Shown here: in pieces, positions 1 through 61,100 of the stretch
Position numbering within the stretch: the first letter of the stretch is position 1
Layout of the letters: each line of letters begins with the position of its first letter
Assembly: GCA_030867875.1 (NCBI GenBank)
Contig: JAOWCC010000577.1
Span: 4,480,660 to 4,544,659 of the forward strand
DNA: 64,000 nt
Direction of reading: 5' to 3'
Origin: Actinernus sp. WN-2022
Taxonomy: Eukaryota > Cnidaria > Anthozoa > Actiniaria > Actinernidae
The notes under the pieces: generated by a model
What the model saw: only the letters and a program-made list of their open reading frames with translations
The model's database searches: none
Told to the model about the DNA's origin: nothing
Translations under genes and position numbers: made by a program

Positions 1-654
1 CATTTATTATACAAAAACGTGCTGGCAGAGATAGCAATTTTTTTCTAAACATCCATTTTATATTTAGAAATTTAATCTTTTTATATCAAGAAATATTTTA
101 CAGTTTGACTATTTACTTGATGGAGAATCTATTTTAACGATAAAAAAATTGGGCTCATAGGCGAATAGTACCGTTCACCAGGACCCAGTTGTCCAAAGAA
201 AGGGTTACTGCTACCCCAGGGTTACATTTGCTAACCTGGGCTTGTTAGTCTAGTAAGAGTTTGGAATTTAGTATTTCTATAAAAGCTTGTAGCCTGCTTT
301 TAAAGAGTTTTCTTGAGTGGATTATCTTAATTTCTTTGCAAAGTGAATTCCCACCACAGGTGCATTATATTTCGTAAGCTGAATTTACTGTAATGTGTTT
401 GAACAACTGGACAGGTATATAAAAGTGATGACTTTGAAGCTAATCTAGTATTATACTTGTGGATTTTATTGACTTCAAGAAAAAACAGCTAATAACGTAA
501 TAGCATTTTAGTGATCATTCAGTGTATTCTATGGTCAGTTTAATGCACCCTAAGATTTACAATCAAATCATTCTTGTGTTAAACAAAGCTACATGGTAAA
601 CCTGGTCATTAGAATGTGCAACTATTTGTAACATTTTAACAATTCCTTTCATAG
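1..654 (+). other. Intron upstream of first visible exon
   Basis: AT-rich intron of SNRNP200. Short CCAGGGTTA/TAACCTGGG words near 219-240 resemble a MITE remnant. No coding exon found. Confidence 0.6.
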
Positions 655-50951
<50,297 letters not shown>

Positions 50952-52747
50952 ATTCATTAGGAAACCCTGAGAAATCCATCGTCCCTCTGTGAATACCTTT
51001 TTTTATAAACACCTGTTTAAAAAGAAACCGATGAAAGTTATAGCTGAACAACCAAAAAGGCCCCTGGTTCTTGCTGGTTAATTTTCTAATTAATTTATCA
51101 TTGGAGCGAAGTTTGTGACATTTTGTAAAAGAATACACTGAAAACAATTTACGAGTAGTAAATACTGAAACCCTTTTAGGTCATGGCTTGTTGTTTTTGA
51201 TCAGACAATCTTTTCTGATAGAAGTGTACATCAACTTGGTTATAAGAGGAAATCTCCTATTGAGTCACTTGCAAACGAGCCATACCCTTACTGAAACGTT
51301 TGTTTTGATTGTTAACTGCTTTAAACAAAACAACTCACTACCCGTAACGTTATAATCCACATCGTTTTTATCTTTCATCACTTCAGGGGGTCGATTCAGC
51401 CCCAAATTTTAGGGCTAAATTAGCCCCATCAAAATGGGGCCAAAACAGCCATGAAGTATTTGGGGGGTCAATTTAGCTCTTTTGAATTTACAGTGGAGAA
51501 GTACTGTATTAGTAACAAAAAATCTCAAAGCTATAAAAACTTGGATATTAAGGATACTATATCTACATCGCAAAGTAAATAGCAGCTATTAAATACTAAG
51601 GCTGTGATCAGTGACAAGTAGTGGTTTACAGTGCGAATAACAACGAGAACTAAACCCATTGAAAAACGGGTATAAAGCATTCCAAAATACAAATCCTAGC
51701 ATATCTTTCTATGAATAGAGATAGCTTTTGATTGTCATGCTAACTAGATACAAGGCTCTAGCTAAACTTTCTCACTGCAACTCCAGCATCGATGGCACTT
51801 AAAGGCTTGGCTGCCTTTCAAAATAAATGGCGGATAAATATGACTATTGTCTTGTTTTTTTTTTATTATAAGGGCACATTTATTATAAACGTGTCTTCCA
51901 AGTTTAATCTACAGGTTTTAGTCTTGAAACATACAAAAATGGAAGCAACAGTACTTTAGAAATGTAACCAAAATGCCAAGGTTAGTTTTCAGCTTTGAAA
52001 CTCTTACTATCTCGGTCACATAAAGGAGGTGGTTTATTTTACTAACCTTGACATCGCGTCCTCTTCGCTTGATTCCATGTTTGGATTTTAGCGTTAATTA
52101 TCAGCATACATAGAACGTCTGCTACAAACTGTATTTTTATGAGGGAATTATTTAAAAAAAAAACTTTATGGGGAGAGGAGTAGGCCACGTTTTCTTCATA
52201 GCCACTCAAAACAGTGCAGAGGTGGAGGGAAACGTAACGTCTTATACTCATTAATTATTCATGAGGTTAGTAGCCAATCGGGTCTCAATTTGTACCACGT
52301 GCAGTACTTGGATACCCCGGAAAGTACTCCCCAGAGTACTTTAAAATACTGTTCCAGTCTAATGACTTTGAATTTTCAAAGTCAAAAATAATTTCAACGT
52401 ACTCTTCCGCATAAATTATCAAAAACAGTAAAAAATTCAATACGACTTCATATTTATTACAGAATCACTCCTTACACAAACCAATGAAAGCCGTAATCAG
52501 TAAATGCTCACCATGAATTGGATTTGTCTAGCGTATTCACATCTGTCCGGTTTTTGGACACCAAGGGCGTTTCAAGGAAGGCACAATTTGATATAGCGTT
52601 CGCCCAGGATATCGCTCTCCTTTCTTGTCTGCTACCTCCTGAATGAACTTCCCAATCCAGAAATTCAGCGATACCGCCTCTCCCACTTCAATGTTGGTTT
52701 AGTTGCACGTTCAATTTGAAATTCTTTCAGTACCAACATTGAACATA
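50952..52747. other. 3' UTR and intergenic, no further gene seen
   Basis: AT-rich. Around 51630-51715 there is an unexpanded copy of the repeat expanded at 19925-20222 (shared AACGAGAACTAAAC and CTAGCATATCT words). Around 51385-51480 is a run of GGGG/CCCC-flanked short words (TTAGCCCC, GGGGCTAA). No convincing exon. Confidence 0.5.
51822..51827 (+). promoter_or_regulatory. Candidate poly(A) signal for SNRNP200
   Basis: First AATAAA I find downstream of the stop codon, followed by TGTCTTG and a T-run about 25-40 bp on. It would give a 3' UTR near 0.9 kb. Variant signals (AGTAAA near 51154) could be used instead. Confidence 0.35.
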
Positions 52748-52914
52748 ATTCACTCTTTTCACCTGGTGGCCATCTTGGATTCAAAGCGAGGTAATCCTTT
52801 GTTAGGTTAGCCTCGTTTTGATTATCCCTCACTACGAGGCTAACCTGGCAAAAACAAAGGATTGCCTCGCTTTCAATCCATGATGGCCACCAGGTGAAAA
52901 GAGTGAATTATTTT
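52748..52914. mobile_element. Palindromic MITE
   Basis: TAATTCACTCTTTTCACCTG at the left, CAGGTGAAAAGAGTGAATTA at the right; inner arms GGTGGCCATC..TGGATT and AGCGAGGTAATCCTTTG / CAAAGGATTGCCTCGCT. Sits just outside the nested pair below. Confidence 0.85.
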
Positions 52915-53137
52915 GTTGAGTGTTGTATCACCTAGTCTCCTTCGCAGCCGTTATGGACTCTGTCACGCAAAGCTCCGAGCTCCATTAACGGCTGCTCACA
53001 TTCGAACCACATGCCTTTCCCTGAGTTAGCCAATCACAATTTGGTTCCTATTTTCTGGGAACCGTTCCCGCGTTGGTAAACTAACCAATCACAGCTCGTG
53101 TATTATCTGTTACCCAACTTATGCAAATAGCAACGAA

Positions 53138-53589
53138 ATGGCGGAGTTCGAAAAAGCGTTCCAAGATTTAGAATTAATCAGCTAAACTGTCACCAGAAAT
53201 CGGCAATTCAGACAGTAGTTGAAGCATACAACCGCGATATTTTTTATCAATCTGCCAACAGGCTATGGGAAGTCTCTAATTTATCAAGCGCTTCCTGTTA
53301 TGTTTGACCATATTTCCCAGAGTTCGGGTCATATTGTGGTTGTTTCCCCGCTCATATCATCAGCCTAATGCACGACCAGGTAACCTATTTGAAGGGGCTA
53401 GGAATCACTGCCGTGAACATTAGTTCTTGCGACGAAGAGGAGTGGCGTATGGTCGAGAATGTTGCTTTTTCCGTAGTCTACGGTTCGCCAGAAGCATGGC
53501 TCAATAATGAGCGGTGGAGAGCTATGTTGTGCAACAAAGTGTACGCTGGAAAACTGCTTTGCACAGTCGAGAAATGGCAGCCTCTGTGA
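53138..53589 (+). pseudogene. RecQ-like helicase fragment inside the inner transposon
   Basis: Begins MAEFEKAFQDLELIS, has an in-frame stop, then in another frame a LPTGYGKSL Walker A equivalent (about 53249-53290) and VSPLISLMHDQ split over a frameshift near 53345-53370, followed by TYLKGLGITAVNIS and an open stretch to 53589. Matches helicase domain I of RecQ-type proteins only; domain II is absent. Confidence 0.7.
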
Positions 53590-53991
53590 GATTTGGCCCA
53601 AGGTTTTTAATACCTTGCTTAATAAAATTGTTGCTGTGTTCAGTGTCTTCATCGAGTGGAATGTTTGTACCTTTCTTGCTATGATTGTTAACCGATCGGT
53701 TCCAAACAAACCGCTCACTGTCTCGTTTTGACAATTTTTTACTCTGGTATTGAACTGACAATTTAACAGCAGCCGTAGTTGACGTTGTTTCCGTCTGTCG
53801 ATTTAATAGACGAAACAGGCGTAGAAGTACGCGGGAGATTCTGCACAGCTTGCAACTGTACAAGCCGTTGGGGATCCTGCTGAATGGGTGATGTAGTATG
53901 CCAACATCGCAGCTCGCTCTCGTCAGGGACCAAAGAAGTACAAGTGGTAATTGGTGTCTCCTTGTTCGCCGCTACCGGGAAACTCAGCGAT

Positions 53992-54381
53992 TTAGACACT
54001 GCCTGGAGCGCTCAATGTTTCAGAATCTTCTGTTCGAAGCAAGCGCTTCACTCTAGGGAGCTCTCGATTCTTGAAAACCTCAGTTATTTCTCTCTGGATT
54101 GAATTTAGGTTGTCTTGTATTCGTTCGTATTTATTTAACAGCTTATAACAGCTTTTGCAGACGAACAAATCGGAGTTCTGCTTATAAGAACTTACGTCTA
54201 CATTCAACGACGAACGGATAATTTTGGAAAAATTAATGGCGGACTTTCCAAAGATGTAGATTTTGTCTTTTTTTGCGACTTCAGCAGAACATACGAAACA
54301 TTTGCTGTCGAATTCTACGAACTTCTTAGGTGTTTCCTCCATTCGGAACTCAGCTGCCTTTGAGAACACATTTCGCGGCAA
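53992..54381 (-). CDS. ZAD-like Cys-rich ORF inside the inner transposon
   Basis: 129 residues, divergent from the RecQ fragment. Residues about 28-31 (CFVCS) and 74-78 (FVCKSC) give a CxxC-x(n)-CxxC treble-clef pattern as in ZAD-type domains, with IYIFGKSAINFSKIIR between and a Lys/Arg-rich end. Could be a first exon of a source gene or transposase. A longer frame on the same strand (53522-53863) does not join it without splicing. Confidence 0.5.
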   Translation of the reverse strand: MPRNVFSKAAEFRMEETPKKFVEFDSKCFVCSAEVAKKDKIYIFGKSAINFSKIIRSSLNVDVSSYKQNSDLFVCKSCYKLLNKYERIQDNLNSIQREITEVFKNRELPRVKRLLRTEDSETLSAPGSV

Positions 54382-55514
54382 AAGGCCTTGTTTACAATCT
54401 GCTGTTTTCTGATTGGCTTAGGCAAAAAAAATCAGAGGTTGATAGAACAATGGGAAAGGCATGTGGTTCGAATGTGAGCAGCCGTTAATGGAGCTCGGAG
54501 CTTTGCGTGACAGAGTCCATAACGGCTGCGAAGGAGACTATGTATCACCCGGATATGTAATAATCAACAGGAAATGAAATACTAACCGGATATGTAATAA
54601 ATATCAACAGGATCTGTAATAACAATCCATAGGAAATGTAATAACACTACTTGTTCGAGGTAGCGGATCATCAATCACTCTAGCAGTGAACAAACACCTA
54701 CCAATTACCTGAATGACGTCATCAGTCATGTGAGTCATTTAGTCTGATCACTAAGCTTCTCAACCTGCACAACATCGCAGATCACGTGGTCAGCGCTGCG
54801 AACGTCATGTGAATTATTCTCTGTCTCCAGTTTTGCAGTCGTACCACTATGGCTAAGACTCTTCATTTCGGTTTTTCTCTTCCTTCCAACGAAAATTATA
54901 GCGGCAAAACATGACAGCGGTAAAAAGCAAAGACGAAACTTATGACACGATCTACAGCTTATGTCAAGGGACGCGTGAAGTCTGCCTACATAATATTTGG
55001 TGAAACCAGGAATCTGCGTGAAGAAAAAAACGGTAAAAAAAAGTTATGTGCTATAATTAATTAAGGATAAGCCTATGTGACGTGTTTCTATGACGTCATA
55101 CAATTTGCTTGTTTTGTTCCAAGGTAGAATTTGTGCTCACGGAATTACCCACATAACGTTCGCAGCGCTGATCACGTGATCTTTGGCGTGCAGGTTGAGA
55201 ATCTGATTGTGATCACTAAATGACTGATGACGTCATTTATTGGTGTTTGTTCACTGCTAGAGTGATTGATGATACGCTACCTCGACCAAGTTGTTGTTAT
55301 TGCATCTCCTGTTAACTTTTTATTACAAATCCTGTTGATTTTTATTACAGATCCTGTTGATTTTTATTACATATCCGGTTAGTATTACATTTCCTGTTGA
55401 TTATTACATATCCGGGTGATACAAGTGCGTCAACAATTATGTCTGAGGGCTAATTGTAGAATGTCGAGAAATAAGAGAATTCTAACTTGACAAATTCTTG
55501 TGTATTATGTTTGA

Positions 55515-55767
55515 AGTCCAATGTGGTGCCAACACAGGAAACCCAAGCTCTGATAAGGTCCGTTGGGAATTTTAAAATCTAGCTTTTCGATAAATATATT
55601 GTAATAAAATGAATAAAACTTACTTGGTGTTTATTGCCTGTGTCTTGACTATGTTTGTATGCAGTTGCAGCGAATTTTAAATCCTTTACTCTGCAACTAA
55701 CGGAAGCTAGATTTAAAAAATCCACAGCTTGGGCTTCCTGTGTTAACGGTTTTGGCACCACATTGGC
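55515..55767. repeat. Foldback repeat
   Basis: CCAATGTGGTGCCAA near 55519 and TTGGCACCACATTGG near 55752; ACACAGGAAACCCAAGCT / AGCTTGGGCTTCCTGTGT. A third arm-like piece GAGCTTGGGCTTCCTGTGG is near 56188. Confidence 0.7.
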
Positions 55768-56252
55768 GAGTCACGGGCATAGATGGCTGCTTCTGGCGAG
55801 ATTTTGGCGGACTCGATAGTGGATTGTAGCTCGGCAAATACAGATATCTTCGTTTGGTTGGCACAGATAGACTGGAAATTTATCACTGCGTATGCTGATG
55901 GGGATAGAATGTAAAATCGATGCGATTTTCGTGAAAACATCGGGCCAAACGTGAGTGGCTTTGAACCCGATATTTGAAGTTCGTTTCCTACCTTTCATTT
56001 CTTCTTTATTATGAAGAGTAAGGGATTCAAAATTCGCCCAAATTCGCTGAAACTACGTACAGATATAGCCAAGACACAGATCATAGACACCAGGTAAGTT
56101 TTATTCACTTTATTACAGTATGTTTATCGAAAAACCAGATTAAAAAATTCCCATACAAACCCTTATAAATAAAATTTACATAAACAGAGCTTGGGCTTCC
56201 TGTGGTCAGTTCAAGACTATAGCAGTTGGTCATACCGGCTCAATGATACAGG

Positions 56253-56935
56253 TTAGTCCTCCCACTTGAAATTTCGCTCCGCCTTCCCTGTGACTCCAGG
56301 CTTGTGACAAGTTAGATGGCAGTCCTTGCTTCTGTATTCGCTAGCAGTCATTCGAGCGGTCTTCAAATAAGGCCCATGCCCCACTGTGAGTGGCAGATCA
56401 CTCAGAGTTGTAGCTTGCACAGCATTTCTTGTTTTAATACAAGCATGACAGTTCCAATTCAGTATATCTATCGGTAGCATCTGTCCAAACTGCTGCGGTT
56501 TGACATTAACACATTTGATATGGTACCTCAGTAGTTTCGCAGGTGTTACAGAGTAGCGCCCTTGATTTATTTCGGCGGATAGCTTGTTCACAGACGGGAC
56601 ATTTCGTTGAAGTCGTTTCACTGACTCACATTGCTAGGACCAGGGTTGTCCAGAGCTTATATTTCCACTTGTAGTTAGTTTCACAAGCTGGATGGTAGAG
56701 TACGAATTTGGATAGCGGCTCACTCTAGATAACAAATACTGCTTGGCTCTCCCTCTTCTTCGATATAAAATATGGCGGACAGTTCCATCAGTAAGTCTAG
56801 AGACATGATATCGGCTGTTCCATGGTAACCTATCGCATCTGAGATGGTTGCAAAACGTTTAGACGTACTCTGGTCATGTATCGGATTATCAGACTCTAAA
56901 AAGTAATTAAAAAACACCGTGGAGCCATGATTCAT
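56253..56935 (-). other. Two unidentified minus-strand ORFs
   Basis: 56253-56621 (122 aa, with CxxC-like HACIKTRN and YRSKDCHLTCHK) and 56720-56935 (71 aa, MNHGSTVFFNYFLESDNP.., ending EEEGEPSSICYLE). I recognise no family. They lie between foldback repeats and may be a decayed transposon-borne protein. Confidence 0.3.
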
Positions 56936-56973
56936 TGCACTGTGTCATGGCTTTGCGCATGTCTGGAATCAAT

Positions 56974-57347
56974 GATAATAATAATAATAATGATGGCCAT
57001 ATTTATATAGCGTCATATCAACCACAGTTTCATGGCGCTTTACATATGACTGACATATCCCGTTAGTGAATTATTTCAGACTGCTTCACGGCGCTAATAG
57101 CTGCCACGCAGTTTACAATGTTGAGTGTGGTTAGTGCAATGGCCAGGCTGCTGTACCGGGTGACAATCCCCTTCTCTTTTCCGAGTAGTACAACAGGTTC
57201 TTTCACGTCCTCTTCAAATACTGATTAGAATTAGAAGGAGACAAGGCCAACGGCTTATAAACGTCCCTGCCCAAGGACGCGGCTGGGATTCGAACCCCCG
57301 ACCTCCCGCACTCTAGATCGTGCTCTACCAACTGAGCTAACCAGCAA
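56974..57347 (-). mobile_element. tRNA-headed SINE, complete
   Basis: Minus-strand head 57281-57345: TTAGCTCAGTTGGTAGAGC (A box) and GGGTTCGAATCCC (B box) within a near-complete tRNA-like fold. Body follows, with ACAGGTTCTTTC and ATTTATATAGCG(T). 3' tail is (TTA)n, seen as (ATA)n at 56974-56991. A decayed relative is at 15083-15240. Confidence 0.85.
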
Positions 57348-57512
57348 TCGGTGGCTGTTGAATGCTTGATTGAATATGCAATCAAATTTTCCTTGAAGTC
57401 TAGTTCTACGCACAGTTTTAGTCATTTTTGTACATTTACTTTGATTTCAACCATCCCACACGTGTGCTAGGGTCGTCAGTTTATATGAAAATAATCTTAT
57501 TCCGTTCCGGAA

Positions 57513-57590
57513 TATAATAATAATATTTATATAGCGTTTATACATTTCTGTTCTAAGCGCTTTACAATAGAAGTAAAAAATAAAAGATGT
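57513..57590 (-). mobile_element. SINE 3' tail fragment
   Basis: AATAATAATATTTATATAGCG and GCGCTTTACA match the 3' end of the SINE at 56974-57347. Truncated by the TIR element that follows. Confidence 0.55.
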
Positions 57591-57605
57591 GTTTTAAAAT
57601 GACTA

Positions 57606-58142
57606 ATGCGGGTATCAGCGGCCATCCCGAGGGGGCGGCCACCGGGCATCCAGGGGCATTTGTCACAGCATCCATGACAAATACATGCTAAAACCACTCG
57701 GGTGAGGCAGAAAATTGCGACAAAAAACCCCACCCCTGGGGCAACCTGGGCAACATATAAGTATTAGAAGCTAAACGTTTTAGAAGTGTCAAAAATCTTA
57801 ATAGTTTTATACAAATATTATCCTTTATTTCTTTGTTCTGTCTTCCGACAGTGGATGTCTTAATTTAATCTCTTAGTTTGAATGATAATGATATGACTTA
57901 CTCAAGGATATAAAGAAATCGAAGAACGTCGATCGATCGAGCGAGTCCTGTGGCGAAAACCGCTGAACGTTGAGACAGCAGATTACGTGCAAACCCCGTG
58001 GGTATGTCCCCGGGGTATTTTGACGAAAACGCAAAAGCGCTCTAATGCCCCATGTGTGGGGCATGTTTTTGCTACAAATCCCCTGCTAAGCCCGTGGGTT
58101 GCCCGGGGGCCGCCCCCTCGGGATGGCCGCTGATACCCGCAT
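57606..58142. mobile_element. GC-rich TIR element (MITE)
   Basis: ATGCGGGTATCAGCGGCCAT at the left and ATGGCCGCTGATACCCGCAT at the right; the perfect arm is about 35 bp, with looser inner arms (GCCCCATGTGTGGGGC hairpin near 58047). 537 bp, no transposase. Confidence 0.8.
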
Positions 58143-61100
58143 AACTATACGGCAATCATAGAACTAATAGAAAGGCGTGTCCCTCGCTGTGGTAAATTCT
58201 AGAGGCCCATAAAAGCCTGCTAAATTAACTTTCCGTGCTAAAAAGGACCAAGAATAATGTGGGCTTATTCTGATACTAGTACTCTTTGCTTTTAATTTAT
58301 TTGGGGGAAAAGACTACGATTTTCCACTTGCTTTGTGTATTTTCAATTCAGAAAGAGGTACTGTCAATCAAACTGAATCTTCGAGTTTCTTAAAAACAAC
58401 TTCAAAAATAACAACCTGAGATAGAAGAGATATACCATGTGAATGTCCTGATAGGTTTTTCAAACTCTTGATAGTGGATGGCAAAGATTAAAGTGGATTA
58501 CAAAACTTGATTACGGCCAAGTTGCTCTATTAAATTTCTCTTGAAAGAAGTATATATATTTTTATGCACTCGAATCTTTACCACCTTCATCAAAATTGAC
58601 TCGATTTTTTTCCAGTTTATCTGGAAAGCATACTCTGAAATCAACTAAAGTCGATTTAGGTATGCTATCGAGATGCTGAGTGTCTTTCGTTGTGAAGACG
58701 TTTATCATTTGGGGATTAACAGTGCCCCTTTCTCGTTAAGAGTTAGTCGCGATCATACTTCAAAAAAACATATGTACAAAGCTGAGAAAACTTTGAACTA
58801 AATTCACTAAGTTATTAGCCCAAATTTGCATCTTTTATGAGTCGAACACCGTTCAACCAGTAACATCACGTGATCAAAGCAATAATCACTTCACGCCGGT
58901 AATATTTTTGTTTCATCGCGTTTGGTCGCTTATTAAAAGTAGGCCACCTGTCACGAACGAAATTACTTGTGTACAAGTCTAGCCACTAAAACCACAAGTT
59001 TAGCGACGCAGTTTCTTTTCATAGGAGAGAGAAAATCAATTTTATTTAAATGTTGAAAGCACAGGAAAGTACATGCGTGAAGCATTTTCCTTCAAATCAA
59101 TTTGTGTCAACTTTAACTCGAAATATAGCGACAGTCACGAAGTCGTTAAAATATTTGTTACCAAGGTGAAATATATTAGAACCAGGAATGCTCAAGGTGG
59201 TATTTTTAAGGTAAGGCATAGAAAACGCGATCGCCTCGAGCTAGCGTCTTAATATTTTCGCTTCAAGATTGTTGAGCCACATCACTTCGGCATTTAAAAT
59301 GTTGGTAAGCACTTTTCCTCCTTTTTGAATCCTCTGCTATCCTAACAGTTGCTGGATCAACTCTAGTGGATTATTTCCATGTAAGTATTTTGCTGTTTTT
59401 CTGTATTTATAGTGCACAGAGTGTAGTATATTCTTAAAAGCTTTGCCGTGTTTTTTTTTATAAACCCGTTAGTTATTCATGCACTGAACTCCGTTTATAT
59501 ATTGTTTTCGAATAAGCTATTTATTCATTTGAATTCAAGATAGAATTGCATTAAGCCTCGCCGTTACAAAGAATATGTCAGTTCATCACCAAACACCAAG
59601 GAGCGTGATACATGCCGTACATGCCTGATTTATCACGCTAATAACCGCCAACATTTATTTTCCTCGTATCTGATAAGTCATTCGACCAATTCAGTTGTGG
59701 GTTCTTGGTTTGCGGAATGACCAATTTCTTAAATAACGCGATAACATTAAAATCAAAATTACGGACATTTACGAAGTATTAAAAGTAAACCTATACTACA
59801 TGAAAATAGTGTTTTTAATGAGAATTGCTTAGCCTTGTTACAGACTTATCTAGAAGTATTGCTGGATAAAATGTGATCTGGGAAATTAATGTATTGTGTT
59901 AGTGTTTAGGGTAACGTAAATATAGAACAAGGCTGCAAATACATTTGAAGGCGATAAATAAACGGTAGTAGTTACTCGAACGTTGCCATATGTAAACTGG
60001 TCACATTTAGCGGTGCAAGAGTTACTTTGTAGGTTTTCAATATTTTTGTGGCCACATGCGAATACATGTACAGGCCTAAAGCGGTCGTTTTATTAGTTTT
60101 ATATGGAAATCAGTATGGACATTTCACATTATATCGCTGCAGTGCTCTTAAATCTAATAAGATGTTTCAAAAACCTTCGCTTTTCATTCTGGTCATTACC
60201 TTTAATGTCTATAGCGATTCCTTGGCAGTTTGGCCTTGATTAAAGATGATTTTTGATATCTTGATTTGTTTTCCTACAGCAAATTGTACCAATTTACCAA
60301 TAAATTCCCGACATTTTCAACCCCTAAATAACCACATTACCTCAAAGTGGTCAGCCTGCACAAATCGCCAATTAATTCGTGTGCCCAAAGTCGAAAACTA
60401 TATCCGCGTCTTGAATGGTGGCCCAACGGTAACAAGATCCTATATATATTGATATGGCATAGTTCTCGAAATTTATAGGTGCATCAAATTATTTGAAGAC
60501 TGAATATATCTAATTTCTTATATTTCAAAAGCTAGTTTATTGAAATCATTCGCCAATTTAATTTTATCGACGATTTAAAAAAAATTCACCGGGTTGAAAA
60601 AATATTTTAAAAATACGGATATTCGTAGATAAACTGTGATCGTTTATGAATTAATAAAAAACTGATTTAGTATCAACAGCACAATTAGCTTTGGTTTCTA
60701 CCGATGTTTGTTTTAGCCCAAGCCGGCGTGTGAATGCAGATAGTTTTGCATCACGATAGGCCGTTTGACAACTGATTTAAAAGCTTTGGGCTGTGAGATA
60801 ATACACTACACCCAAATTTTTAAACTTGAGATTCTATTGGGGGTATAAAAACCTAATATGGGCGACCATTGCAAGAAAGGTAATGTACACGAATAATACA
60901 TGTCGGAGCGGAGTGTCGAATCGTGATTATGAAATATGACAATTACCTCACGCTTTCGCCAAAATTAGAAGCTATCGAAAATATCCAATGTTTAGCTTCA
61001 TTCTTTTTTATTTACAGGCACAATTTCAGTACTAGGGAAAACAAATACAAACCGCCATGGTTTCTTCTACCAATGCGGAGAAATTGATGTTCGAAATGGC

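Larger units (their letters stand above)
52933..54540. mobile_element. Inner DNA transposon, 89-bp perfect TIRs, 9-bp TSD
   Basis: Left TIR 52933-53021 and right TIR 54452-54540 are exact inverse copies, starting TAGTCTCCTTCGCAGCCG. Both are flanked by TGTATCACC (52924-52932, 54541-54549). Long TIRs and a 9-bp duplication recall Mutator-like elements, but no transposase is visible, so this is a non-autonomous copy. Carries fragments of two coding genes. Confidence 0.93.
52923..55424. mobile_element. Outer DNA element with ~270-bp TIRs, interrupted
   Basis: Right end ..CCGGGTGATACAA at 55412-55424 is the inverse of TTGTATCACC (52923-52932) joined to CGG at 54550, i.e. the left end is split by the inner element. 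Arms run 54550-54815 and 55155-55424 with CAACAGGA/TCCTGTTG subrepeats and TGACGTCATCAGTCAT / ATGACTGATGACGTCA. Possible 3-bp target duplication GTG (52920-52922 and 55425-55427). About 885 bp without the insert; no transposase. Confidence 0.85.

Noticed and set aside
57281..57345. Functional tRNA gene
   Set aside because: A and B boxes are good, but it is joined to a SINE body with a (TTA)n tail and lacks a clean acceptor stem.
57203..57385. ORF with LVEHDLECGRSGVRIPAAS-like residues
   Set aside because: This is the translation of a tRNA-derived SINE head, a common false protein hit.
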